Shown piece after piece: positions 44,701 to 55,260 of a stretch of 64,000 nucleotides of DNA; position 1 is the first letter of the stretch, and each line of letters opens with the position of its first letter. Made by a program: the position numbers and the translations under genes. Below the pieces are notes generated by a model, which was given only the letters and a program-made list of their open reading frames with translations, was not told where the DNA came from and made no database searches. Origin of the DNA: Procambarus clarkii (lineage: Eukaryota; Arthropoda; Malacostraca; Decapoda; Cambaridae); the NCBI RefSeq assembly GCF_040958095.1, contig NC_091233.1, forward strand, positions 22,886,943-22,950,942. The letters are read 5' to 3'.

Positions 44701-47528
44701 GAACAGTGTTGAACGAGGCTATTTCTGACTATTTTTAGTTGACTGGATAATAGGTTTAGTTATGAACAGTGTTGGAAAGATTCCTTTGACAATTTTTTGG
44801 TTGATTGGATAATAAGTTAGTTGAGAAATGAGGAAAGTGACTATGTTTCAGTTGATTGGCGAAAGATTTTTAGTTAAGAAGTTACAAGAAAGGTTTGTCT
44901 TTTGTAAATTTGGAACTGAATAAAGTGTAGATTTGTTTAAGAACATGGCTGGTAGAACTATTAAGTTGACAACGAGAATTACTTTGATATAGTTTTGAAA
45001 ATAAAACTTGGTGACTAAAATTGTTGAGGGAACTGTAATGCAGTATAATATTATTTGACAAAGAACTAGTTAGTGAATGGAAGAAACAAAGAACATAAAA
45101 AATTGAGGTTAAGTAAGGGAATGAACACAGTGAACATACGGTGAACACAGAAAACATGTAAGAAACAGTTGATGAATAGAGTGAACATGCAGGGAATATG
45201 AACTTATAGAGAATATGAAGACATGATAAGGAACATAGGGAATACAAAGAATGAACACTGAACATGTGAAGAACAAGCTAAGAACATTGAGAACATGAAT
45301 ATTGACAAAGAACACAAAATATGGAAGTTAGCATGAATATTGAGTATAAAAGTTGTAAAGAGAACATGTGATGAATATGAAAACATAGAAAATATGACTA
45401 GAATTTGTAGAGAACATAATGAGACTAAGAGAAAGATTACATAAAAAATGGAGATACTTGTGAAAATATGAACTGAATGGGACTGTGAACATTTTGAAGA
45501 ACATGGAGTGAACATAGAAAACATGGACAAAATGTGAAGAACACAGCTGAATATAGAAAAAATATGCAAATACAGTATGATTATTGAAGGTTTTGATACG
45601 TTGGGGATTGATACGTTGGGGATGAGAAGGGTAAAGTAAATACTCTGATAAACAGATAGGCTGGAGAGGGACTTGATCGAATATATTTATGTCTGATGAT
45701 CTAAGGCTGAGGAAATGGAGCTTGGTTAATGCCCCGATTAATTTTACTACGTTAGAAATACGGTGATCTTAAATCTCAGGGTGATTTAGTTGGAAAATAA
45801 AGAACTTGTACAAAAGAACTAAGCTGGGGCACAAGAGTTGAAACTTGATAACTGAACTGGTTTTTATTTACTATGTCTGAAAATGTAGTTGGGTGATTTG
45901 GACTGAGAGTAATGATTTTACAAAAGTGAGCTTGGACAGAGGACAAGAGCTAGAGTTTTATAATTGTTTGCATTTACTAAACTATGTCTGAAATACAGAG
46001 GGTAAAAATTTCAGGGAAATTGATGGTTTATTTACAAAGATATGAAAGAGAACTAAGGCGGGGACGAGAGCTGGAGCTCAGTAACTGACTTGATCTTATT
46101 TACTAACTTTGAAGTATGTCTGCTTTTAATTTTAGGGAAATTGATGGGTTATTTACAAAGATACGAAAGAGAATTAAGGCGGGGACGAGAGCTGGAGCTC
46201 GATAACTATTTTGATTTTATTTACGGTGTCTGAAATACAGAGGGTAGAAATTTCAGGGGAATTGATCTGTTACTAACGAAGATACGAGAGAGAGCTAAGG
46301 CGGAGGACAAGAGCTGGAGCTTGGTAACTGTTTTGATCTTATTTACGGTGTCTGAAATACAGAGGGTAGAAATTTCAGGGAATTTGGACTGTTACTAATG
46401 ATTTTGTACAAATGAACTAAGCTGGGGACAAGAGCTAGAGTTTGATAATTGTTTGCATTTACTAAACTATGTCTGAAATACAGAGGGTAGAAATTTCAGG
46501 GAAATTTGGACTGTTACTAATGATTTTGTACAAATGAACTAAGCTGGGGACAAGAGCTAGAGTTTGATAATTGTTTGCATTTACTAAACTATGTCTGAAA
46601 TACAGAGGGTAGAAATTTCAGGGAAATTGGACTGATACTAACGAAGATACGAGAGAGAGCTAAGGCGGAGGACAAGAGCTGGAGCTTGGTAACTAATTAC
46701 TGTATTGAACTACATTTGAAATATGATTATTTAAAAATTTTAGAGGGATTGGAATGATAGTATTCTTTATACGACAGGGGACTAAGGTGGGGAACGTGAG
46801 CTAGAACTTGCTTACTAACATGATTTATTTGTGTAAAACTGACTTGCTTAATGAAAAGGAGCAAACATACTGACTTGCTTAATGAAAAGGAGCAAACATA
46901 CGATGTTGGAAAATAGTTGAACTGAATGAAAGGAGAGAGAGAGAGAGAGAGAGGAGGGACGGTCCAGATATTATGGATAAGATAAGATAAGATTAAGAGC
47001 CGACTGACTGGCTGGGCGCAAAGTAAATAAAGGTGATGCGACAGATTGCGAGGTAAGGGGGAGAGGGAGGGGGGTGTGATGTACGAAACCCTGAAAACAA
47101 TGACTTACACAGGTGCTTTTCTAAATTTATATGAATAACTAAGGCTTACATAGACGATTTTGTAAGTTGAAAACATGTAAAATATGTCCGTAGAGTTCTC
47201 CTGGAAGCCCTAAAGTGCTACACATGTTATTTGAATTTCTCCCATAAGGCCTTAACAAACTTCTAAGTCTCGGAAATTATTTTTCTTATAAGAACTTTAG
47301 CAAACTCGTATGACATTATTTTTCATTATAAGAATTCCCTAATTCTAAATCTGTGACTCCCCAAATTCGCCTGAAAACCCTTGGGGCGCACAGGGGATTT
47401 TCTAAATTTACCTGAAACCCTTGGGGCGCACAGGGGATATTCTAAATTTACCTGAAACCCTTGGGGCGCACAGGTACCTTTTTTCTCCCAGAAAAAAAAG
47501 GTACCTGTGTGGAGCCATCCCTACTACT
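41724..47528 (-). repeat. Right arm of the giant element (5,805 bp)
   Basis: Reverse complement of the left arm, block for block. Three pairs of 100-176-residue chance ORFs occur at mirrored coordinates with identical translations. Comparisons at the outer 150 bp, the 40.5-kb block and the inner edge found no mismatch. Confidence 0.9.
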
Positions 47529-47687
47529 ACTGTTCACCAGTTACCCGTCTGTGTGTGGTCACACACCCGCACCACCTGACCATTGTTGTTGGCTCGACCC
47601 CCTCTGTTGGTAAACCTGATCACTGGTCGTTCTCATTAGAGAGTCATGGCTGGGATCTCATTCTGATTCAGAGTGCTACGCCTATCT

Positions 47688-47765
47688 CCTCCTCCTGCTG
47701 CTGTAGGTGCTGCTGCTGCTGTTGCTGCTGTCGCTGCTGCTGCTGCTGCTGTTGCTGCCGCTGGA
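47688..47765. repeat. (CTG)n-type trinucleotide tract
   Basis: CTG/TGC repeats with interruptions. Confidence 0.9.
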
Positions 47766-47989
47766 AGTACATCCTACTACAGATACCAACTGATGTTTTA
47801 ATAATACTTAGTAAAACACATTAAAACAGTGTACAATATGAATTTGCGGTACTTTAAAAGTTAACATAGTTGCAGTTAGTGTCATAAAAAATACTTAAAG
47901 CCATTGATTGAGATAAACACTGAACATTTCCAATGATTTGAAAAATTAATAGAAGAGAAGTTGTCATTAAATTATATCATAAAAACTAG

Positions 47990-48118
47990 TAACGCTTTGC
48001 GTAATAGTGGCTTTAGGCATTGTAGGTACTAGCTTTATTTATAAATCCATCAAGGTTTGTATCTCACCTTGTATGTATGGACTTTACCTGAATAAACATT
48101 TGATTTGATTTGATTTGA
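47990..48118 (+). mobile_element. LINE 3'-end fragment
   Basis: AACGCTTTGCGTAATAGTGG, CTTTAGGCATTGTAGGTACT and an (ATTTG)n end. The same tail occurs at 60,463-60,602 and, on minus, at 54,800-54,945. Confidence 0.75.
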
Positions 48119-48134
48119 GTAGTTAGAGTTAAGA

Positions 48135-48312
48135 TGTAGGCAAGCTAGGCTAGGTGTTCCTGATACCTGATCAACCAGGCTGTGACTCATACGTCAGGCT
48201 GCGAACAGCCGCGTCCAACAGCCTGGTTGATCAGTCCAGCAACCAGCAGGCCTGGTCGACGACCGGGCCGCGGGGACGCTAAGCCCCGGAAGCACCTCAA
48301 GGTTAGGTTAGA
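48135..48312 (+). mobile_element. SINE/LINE tail fragment
   Basis: GATCAACCAGGCTGTGACTC through GGGCCGCGGGGACGCTAAGC, matching 200-312. Confidence 0.65.
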
Positions 48313-48414
48313 TCCGGTTTACCTGAATTTATCAGAGGGGTACTGTCTCTCTCTAGTGGCCTCGATGAGGACAGGAAGCCGGCAGCTTGTCACTGGCCTC
48401 CCTATCCCTCACTA

Positions 48415-48660
48415 CGGAGCCGGTCGGCCGAGCGGACAGCACGCGGGACTTGTGATCCTGTGGTCCTGGGTTCGATCCCAGGCGCCGGCGAGAAACATTG
48501 GGCAGAGTTTCTTTCACCCTATGCCCCTGTTACCTAGCAGTAAATAGGTACCTGGGTGTTAGTCAGCTGTCACGGGCTGCTTCCTGGGGGTGGAGGCCTG
48601 GTCGAAGACCGGGCCGCGGGGACACTAAAGCCCCGAAATCATCTCAAGATAATCTCAAGA
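48415..48660 (+). mobile_element. SINE copy (same family as 31.3-31.8 kb pair)
   Basis: GAGCCGGTCGGCCGAGCGGA, B box GGGTTCGATCCC, TTACCTAGCAGTAAATAGGT and a tail CCCGAAATCATCTCAAGATA. Confidence 0.88.
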
Positions 48661-48990
48661 ATCCCCACCTATTGGCACTGTTGGGTGGCTTATTGAGCTT
48701 GATCTTGAGTTTCAACAATGTTTTGGCGTTTACGGCTTCGGCGGGTAGGCGGTTCTATGGGTTTATAACCCTATGGAGAAATGGCATCTCGTGTTCTATC
48801 TTGCATTGTACTTTGTTGAGCGTGAGACCGCTGTTCCTTGGAATCTGACCATTGCAAGACGTCTGAATCAATGTACCATCAAATTTATCTGTCTTTTAAA
48901 AGCTCTAAAAGTTAAGTCAATGAGGCGGTCGGGTCTTCCCTGGCTTTCTCAACTGGGGCTCAAGACAATTACTAACTTCTGATTCCCTAC
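48655..48990 (-). pseudogene. LINE C-terminal remnant
   Basis: On the minus strand a frame reads FLHRVINP, stop, NRLPAEAVNAKTLLKLKIKL. This is the HRVxxxWNxLPxxVVxAxSxxxFKxxLD ending of CR1/Jockey-type ORF2 proteins, with the Trp codon now a stop. Confidence 0.65.
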
Positions 48991-49318
48991 AGTTAGCCTT
49001 CCCCACATTACTTCTCTTGACCCTTGCTTCTCCTCCTTCTCCCCCCTCCCTTCCCCTCCCCACGGTCACCTGCAGGTGTTACTCACTCCTTCATTATTAA
49101 GTTGGGGACCTCTAGATGCCCAACCATTTCTGTCCCACCTGGGATTCGCCCCGGAATTCTCGATTGTGATTTGAGTACGAATCTAATTGTCCGACAGGAA
49201 GAATACTAAAGTTAGGCATATAAACCATTTTCTTTAGCAACGAATTTTCTAGTTTTCTTATACTTTTATAGCGGTAACTTGTATATTTTGTATTTGGTAT
49301 TTACACAAGAATACATTA

Positions 49319-49323
49319 TTAGT

Positions 49324-49362
<39 letters not shown>

Positions 49363-49850
49363 TGCATATACAAGAATGTACATAAGGAATGTGAGGATAC
49401 AATTATGGTAATTACAGTCTTGTAAAGCCACTAGCACGCGCAGCGTTTCGGGCAGGTCCTTAATCTAAGAAAATTTTAAGGAGGTAAATACTTGCAAAAT
49501 TTATAGACAAAAAAATGATAACAGATTACATGGAATGAAAAAATAAATGAGAGAAAATTATAGGTACAGTATATTAAAGCACATAGGTAGCTATGATTGA
49601 TTGCAATGACAGCTTAAAATGGTAGTTGACAACAAATTGGTAGGCACAATACTGCAGAAACAATATAAGATTGATTGCAATGACAGCTTGAATGGTAGTT
49701 GACAAAAATTGGTAGTCACAATACAGCATATGGCTAGCACATAAAAGAAGACAGCAATGAACACAATGATAAGGTTGTTTGATATTACATAAAAATTAGG
49801 AGATTGGGTACCACTAGGTACAGAGCAAATTTAAAGCTCAGTGTAGGAAA
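49319..49850 (-). mobile_element. 3'UTR and (TAAA)n tail of the LINE at 49.9-52.8 kb
   Basis: On the minus strand the region downstream of the 980-residue ORF ends in about nine TAAA units (49,324-49,363 on plus as TTTA). It includes CCCGAAACGCTGCGCGTGCT, a relative of the other LINE tails in the window. Confidence 0.8.
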
Positions 49851-52793
49851 CTAAATAGATGAAGTTAGGTACTTTTTGGTTTTGCTTTTAAATAAGGCAA
49901 AAGTTTTACAGTTTTTCAATTCACTAGGGAGTGAGTTCCATAGACTAGGTCCCTTAATTTGCATAGAGTGTTTACACAGATTAAGTTTGACCCTGGGGAT
50001 ATCAAAGAGATATTTATTTCTGGTGTGGTGATAATGGGTCCTATTACATCTGTCCAGGGAGAGTTTCAGAGCATGGTTTGCATTTAAGAACAGGGTTTTG
50101 TAAATGTAGTTGACACAAGAGAATGTGTGGAGGGAGTTAATATTTAGCAAGTTTAGAGATTTAAACAAGGGAGCTGAGTGTTGTCTGAAAGCAGAGTTAG
50201 TTATTATTCTGATAGCAGATTTTTGCTGTGTGATGATGGGCTTAAGGTGGTTTGCAGTGGTAGACCCCCATGCACAGATACCATAATTAAGATAAGGGTA
50301 GATTAGTGCATAATATAGTGAGAGGAGAGCAGAGTTAGGAACATAATATCTGATTTTGGAGAGTATACCAACTGTCTTAGAGACTTTCTTAGTTATGTGT
50401 TGAATGTGGGTGCTGAAGTTGAGTCTCTTGTCTAGGAATAGGCCAAGAAACTTGCCATCATTTTTATTACTGATGTTAATGTTGTCTATCTGTAGCTGAA
50501 TTGCATTTGATGATTTGCTTCCAAATAAGATGTAGTAAGTCTTTTCGATGTTTAATGTTAGTTTGTTCGTTGACATCCATAAGTGGACTTTTTTTAATTC
50601 ATTATTCACAACATTATTTAGTGTATGTGGGTTGAGGTTTGAGTAGATAAGGGTAGTATCGTCAGCAAACAATATAGGTTTGAGAATATTAGAGACATTA
50701 GGCAGATCGTTTATATATATAAGAAATAGAAGAGGTCCTAAGATGCTGCCCTGTGGCACTCCAACGGTAATTGGTAGAGTGGAAGAAGTTGTATCATTGA
50801 TGGTTACATATTGGTGTCTGTCACTAAGATAGGATCGGATGTAGTCAAGGGCAAGGCCTCGGATTCCATAATGCTGGAGTTTAAGTAAGAGGTAGTTGTG
50901 ATTAACAGTATCAAAGGCTTTTCTTAGGTCAATGAAGAGTCCAATCGGAAACTCATTTTTGTCAAGGGCTGAGTAGATAATGTCAAGGAGACTAATGATT
51001 GCATCATTGGTACTCTTTTGGGACCGGAAGCCAAACTGGCAGGGGCTGAGTATGTCGAATTTTACGAGGTAGGAATAGAGCTGTTTGTAAATAATTTTTT
51101 CAAATATTTTTGATAGAATGGGTAGATTTGATATTGGTCTATAATTGTTTATGTCCGCCGGATTGCCTCCTTTATGGACTGGCGTTACTCTTGCTTTTTT
51201 GAGGATATCAGGGAAGGTGTGACACTCTATAGATTTGTTGAACAGTAGTGCTATGGGTGGGGCAAGGGCATGGGAGGCTCTCTTGTACACAATGGACGGA
51301 ATTTCACTGGTGTTCCCTGCCTTGGTTTTTAGAGAGTGTATGATGGACACAACATCTGCCGGGCTGATTGGTGAAAGGAGAAGAGAGTTTGGATAGCTGC
51401 CTGAGAGATATGTGTTAATATGTGTCTGAGTCTGTGGGATTTTACTGGCAAGATTAGCACCAACCGATGAAAAGAAACTATTAAATTCATTTGCCATTTC
51501 TAAATCAGTTGACGGTATATCCCCATCCTTGTAGAGTTTTATTTGGTTATGTGAGTGTTGTTTAGTTCCTAGGATACTAGAGATAGTTTTCCAAGTGTTT
51601 TTCATGTTGCCTTTTGCTTCATTGAATCTATTCACATAATATGCAAGTTTTGCCTTTCTTATGATACTGGTAAGCATTGATGAGTACCTTTTAGCTACTT
51701 CCTTTGAAACTAGGCCAATCCTAACTTTCTTTTCATATTCATGTTTCTTGTTGATTGAGTTGAGAATGCCACTTGTGAGCCATGGATTGTTTAATCTTTT
51801 GTCAGTTACTTGCTTTGTAAGAAGGGGACAATGAAGGTTGTAGAGGCTTAGAGTTTTGGAGAGGAAGAGGTTAGCTAATGAATTTATATCATGGGTATTA
51901 TTGAATTCAGAATCCCAGTTAATATTGTGAAGTGCCTCTGTAAGATTGTCTAAAGCTGATTCACTGTGTAGCCTAAATGAAAGTTTCTTGCTTTTTGGTG
52001 GTGTTATGTCCATGTTCGCTATGAGAAAGGTAGGATAGTGGTCAGTTGTTCTGTCGTAGATTATACCAGATACAAGGGGAGCTGTTATGTTTGTCCATAT
52101 GTGGTCCAAGGTAGTGGCTGATGTTTGAGTGACTCGGGTAGGTTTGGTGATAGTGGGGATTAGCATACAGGAGTTCATGCTGTTAAGGAAATAGTCAACT
52201 TGAGAGCAGTTTTGTTGACCCAGGTCAATATTAAAGTCTCCTCCCAGAATGATGTGGTTTTTGTTGAGATTGTTGTTTATAATAAGATTCCTTAGGTTGT
52301 CTGAGAAAGAAGCTATGTTAGTATTAGGAAATCTATAGATGGCTCCAATAGTCAAAGAGGATTTAAGGGATTTAATTGTAAACTGAGCAAAAGTATATTC
52401 ACAGTAGTCATCTCTGTCACTAATAACACTGTTGCAGATAAATGTATCTCTGTAATATATAGCTGTGCCACCACCTTTTTTATTAGGCCTACAGTTATGA
52501 ATGGCTTTATAACCAGCTAAGTTGTAGAGTTGGGTATAGTCTTTATTTAGCCAAGTTTCTGTTAAAATAATGAACGATAGGTTAGTACCTAGTGCTGTGA
52601 GTAGTGCATTTAAATCGTCAAAATGTTTACCAAGTGATCTAACATTTTGGTTGTAAACTGATAGACAGGTGCTATTTTGGAGTTTGTTTTTAGCCTGGTG
52701 TGCTGTGAAATACTTACAATAATGATGATCAATGTGCTGGTTGGTATAGATATGAGACAGAAGATTTTGATCAGGATCAATATCAGTGTGCAT
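49851..52793 (-). CDS. LINE ORF2: AP-type endonuclease and reverse transcriptase, uninterrupted
   Basis: An intact 980-residue frame. The N-terminal endonuclease (about 45-260) shows YNQNVRSL, ILTETWL, GGGTAIYYRD, LGGDFNIDL and TTLDHIWTN. The reverse transcriptase (about 530-780) shows NYRPISNLPILSKIFEK, FGFRSQKST, GLFIDLRKAFDTVNH, GVPQGSILGPLLFLIYINDL and FADDTTLI at about 709-716. The C-terminus has YLNYGICAWG and GPSLWNSLPSELK. These are the key catalytic motifs of target-primed retrotransposition. It is CR1/L2-superfamily-like; the clade is uncertain. No RNase H domain and no upstream ORF1 are visible. Open over its whole length, so it is probably a recent insertion. Confidence 0.92.
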   Translation of the reverse strand: MHTDIDPDQNLLSHIYTNQHIDHHYCKYFTAHQAKNKLQNSTCLSVYNQNVRSLGKHFDDLNALLTALGTNLSFIILTETWLNKDYTQLYNLAGYKAIHNCRPNKKGGGTAIYYRDTFICNSVISDRDDYCEYTFAQFTIKSLKSSLTIGAIYRFPNTNIASFSDNLRNLIINNNLNKNHIILGGDFNIDLGQQNCSQVDYFLNSMNSCMLIPTITKPTRVTQTSATTLDHIWTNITAPLVSGIIYDRTTDHYPTFLIANMDITPPKSKKLSFRLHSESALDNLTEALHNINWDSEFNNTHDINSLANLFLSKTLSLYNLHCPLLTKQVTDKRLNNPWLTSGILNSINKKHEYEKKVRIGLVSKEVAKRYSSMLTSIIRKAKLAYYVNRFNEAKGNMKNTWKTISSILGTKQHSHNQIKLYKDGDIPSTDLEMANEFNSFFSSVGANLASKIPQTQTHINTYLSGSYPNSLLLSPISPADVVSIIHSLKTKAGNTSEIPSIVYKRASHALAPPIALLFNKSIECHTFPDILKKARVTPVHKGGNPADINNYRPISNLPILSKIFEKIIYKQLYSYLVKFDILSPCQFGFRSQKSTNDAIISLLDIIYSALDKNEFPIGLFIDLRKAFDTVNHNYLLLKLQHYGIRGLALDYIRSYLSDRHQYVTINDTTSSTLPITVGVPQGSILGPLLFLIYINDLPNVSNILKPILFADDTTLIYSNLNPHTLNNVVNNELKKVHLWMSTNKLTLNIEKTYYILFGSKSSNAIQLQIDNINISNKNDGKFLGLFLDKRLNFSTHIQHITKKVSKTVGILSKIRYYVPNSALLSLYYALIYPYLNYGICAWGSTTANHLKPIITQQKSAIRIITNSAFRQHSAPLFKSLNLLNINSLHTFSCVNYIYKTLFLNANHALKLSLDRCNRTHYHHTRNKYLFDIPRVKLNLCKHSMQIKGPSLWNSLPSELKNCKTFALFKSKTKKYLTSSI

Positions 52794-53275
52794 AGAGATG
52801 CAGAGGGATCACGATACAAGATACACGATAAAGCAAAACACAAGAATAAAAGCAGATACAATAAAATAGTAACAATTTAGAAGTAAAATAAAGATCCAAT
52901 AGATAGCCAGGGAGGACACAGAAGTTACATAAAATAAAACACAAAAAATCAGTAGAGACTGACAATATAAATGTAAAATAAAAAATAATAAGAAAAATAA
53001 TAATCATAAAAAAAAATGATCTTGAAGATAATTAGCTTAGTAATGGTTAATTAACAGGGTAATAAAAAGCCCTAGGTTTAGTGACAAGGGGATTAACTAA
53101 GAACAAATAATTAAGAGTATAAAACAGGCAAAGATGACAAACAAAAAAATAAAGTAAAAATTAAAATAAAAAATAAAAATAAACACCTTTGGAAAGGAAA
53201 GGCAGAGCTTAAGTACTATAGGATGGGTTAACCCAAGTATCGCGCTTCCAAAAGGGTCGCCCAAGTTGGAAAAGA
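52794..53275 (-). other. Putative 5' region of the LINE
   Basis: A-rich on the plus strand with no convincing ORF1. The likely 5' edge is near 53,220-53,275, where base composition changes. Confidence 0.4.
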
Positions 53276-53299
53276 CGAACGCTGAAAGAATATTGTTGA

Positions 53300-54185
53300 A
53301 AACATCTTGATAACTGATTAAACCAAAATTATTTATTAGTCAGAAGAAAGACAGAAACGCGATCTATATGTAAAACCTCTACCAGACAAATATTTTAAGT
53401 AAAACCGAAGATATTTGTAGTTGTATAAAAGTGGCAGTTTCCATCGCTCATCAAACTCGAAAACCGCAGCATTCATCTCAGAACCATGCCTATTTCACGC
53501 AGATTCCTTAATAAACGTAAGAGTTTTATATGTCACAAGAAAGACAGATATATAAGCTTCGTTCTAAATACCTTACCATGGGCATATTTAAATTTAAAGC
53601 GAAGATACGTGTACTTTTATAATAGCCGAGCTCCGACTCCGGACAGATCGATCGACGGAGCAACTCTCTCTCAGAACAATGCTTATTTCACGTAAATTTG
53701 TAAATAATCGTAAATTTTTTATATGCCTCAAGAAAGATTATAAGGCTCATTTTAAACACTTTATCATAGACATAATTAAAGTTCTAATGAAGATTCATGT
53801 ATTTTAATAATCGCCGAGCTCCGACCCCCGCATAGACTGAGCGACAGAGCAACTCTCTCAGAAGAATGTTTATTTTACGTAAATTCGTTAATAAACACAA
53901 ATGTTTTACACATCTTAAGAAAGATAGAAATATAAGCTTTATTTTAAATACATTACATTAGACATATTTAAAGCTCAAGTGAAGATATATATGTTTTTAT
54001 AGTGGCGTTCAGTAGCTTTTCGGTCATGGAGTGCAGACGCCTACGCACTTGCCAATATGTTGTGTAATTAACAAAGATACGCTAATAAAGCCTAAAATAT
54101 TACATGCCTCCAGAAAGACAGCTATAAATGTTATTGTGAGTGCATCAAAGGAAATATATCATGTTGGAGACCAATGATATAGCAA
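53300..54185. repeat. Degenerate ~190-bp satellite, left block
   Basis: The landmark AGAAAGACAG or AGAAAGATAG recurs near 53,345, 53,535, 53,730, 53,917 and 54,112. CCGAGCTCCGAC, GCAACTCTCTCAGAA and TTCACGTAAATT recur between them. Related units resume at 59,590-60,060, beyond the LTR element. Confidence 0.7.
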
Positions 54186-54424
54186 TTTTAATTTAAGTTT
54201 CGAGTCCCGCCTGGTCAAGAGAGATGGGGCGACTCTCGCCCCATCTATTGGAGATTCTGTCCACTAAAGACCCAAAGCTACTCAAACCTTCCTAGCATTA
54301 CGTAAGCAATGAAGTAATATGGTATATTTACTCACTATAATGTGGATGCTGGATGCAGAAAATGAGAAAACATAATTTTACTCTGAAAAAATATCATTTC
54401 ATAACAAAATAAGATGTAAATATG

Positions 54425-54759
54425 TGTAACGGTTCTATTGTTACGTAAAGTATGGTGACAAATAAACACAGACACTAAGATACTATATATATATATTTGG
54501 TCGAATATACAGAAGTACACCGGTGATACTTTGGTGTGAGTTGAGCGCACTGAGCGTCGGTACAGTATCTCGCAAGTGTCTGCTCTAGACCACACTTGAA
54601 AGTAGACTAGTTAATGTTCGCTACACCGCTGCTTATATTGCTCGGGCATCTCACCGTGTTGCCCGGGCAACGCCTCACCTCATTCATCTCCAAAGGTTGA
54701 CAGGAACATTAACACTATATTTGGAGCGAGTATATTATTGGGATAATCTACTCGCTACA
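54425..54759 (-). repeat. 3' LTR (335 bp)
   Basis: TG...CA ends; matches the outer parts of the 5' LTR at 56,575-57,798. Confidence 0.88.
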
Positions 54760-54799
54760 GAACTCCCCCTCCCAGGGGATGAAAGGAAAAATACTTACA

Positions 54800-55260
54800 A
54801 TACAATACAATACAATACAATTTTATTTAGGTAAGGTACATACATACAATAAATATTTACAAGGATTGTTTAACTTATAGGTATAGCTAGTACATACAAT
54901 GCCTAAAGCCACTATTACGCAAAGCGTTTCGGGCATGATAAACTTAAATGACAAGCTTAATACTAATTGAGCATAATGAGTAGAATGAAAACAAGAAATG
55001 AAAACATAGATGAAAAAGCAGCACAAATACAATTATGTCGACAAACAGCGCTCTTTAAAGAAAAAAACAGACATTGGTTGACAATAGAAGGGTAAGGTAG
55101 GTTACAGGGAATTTATTAGGTATAGCTTCGCTTTTAACTTAAACTGGTTGAGAGAGGTACAGTCTTTAACATGGTTGGGAAGGTCATTCCACATTCTGGG
55201 CCCCTTGATCAAGGAACTTAGATCAAGGAACTTAGCTGGTCGGTGAATTGTACGCCCTGC
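54800..55260 (-). pseudogene. LINE 3' end captured inside the LTR element
   Basis: The minus strand ends in a LINE tail (GCCCGAAACGCTTTGCGTAA, then an (ATTGT)n terminus at 54,799-54,822). Its coding end GPRMWNDLPNHVK resembles GPSLWNSLPSELK of the LINE at 49.9 kb. It is fused in frame to the proline-rich ORF upstream. Confidence 0.72.

Larger units (their letters stand above)
35264..47534. mobile_element. Giant inverted-repeat element: 12.26 kb, 5.8-kb arms, 6-bp target duplication
   Basis: The element proper is 35,270-47,528. ACTGTT flanks it at 35,264-35,269 and 47,529-47,534. It starts AGTAGTAGGGATGGCTCC and ends with the exact reverse complement. Arms 35,270-41,074 and 41,724-47,528 pair without net indels (paired coordinates always sum to 82,798) and were identical at every stretch I compared; the spacer is 41,075-41,723. 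No ORF resembles a transposase, integrase, polymerase or capsid; the ORFs present are matched pairs in tandem-repeat DNA. Polinton/Maverick elements also make 6-bp duplications and have 5'-AG ends, but carry about 10 genes and short TIRs. Foldback elements have long repeat-built TIRs. An assembly foldback is the main alternative, though the duplication and unique spacer argue against it. Confidence 0.8.

Noticed and set aside
35270-47528. Simple PacBio-type foldback artefact (missing-adapter read)
   Set aside because: Such artefacts normally lack a unique spacer and have no reason to end in a perfect 6-bp direct repeat with AG...CT termini. Not fully excluded; reads are needed.
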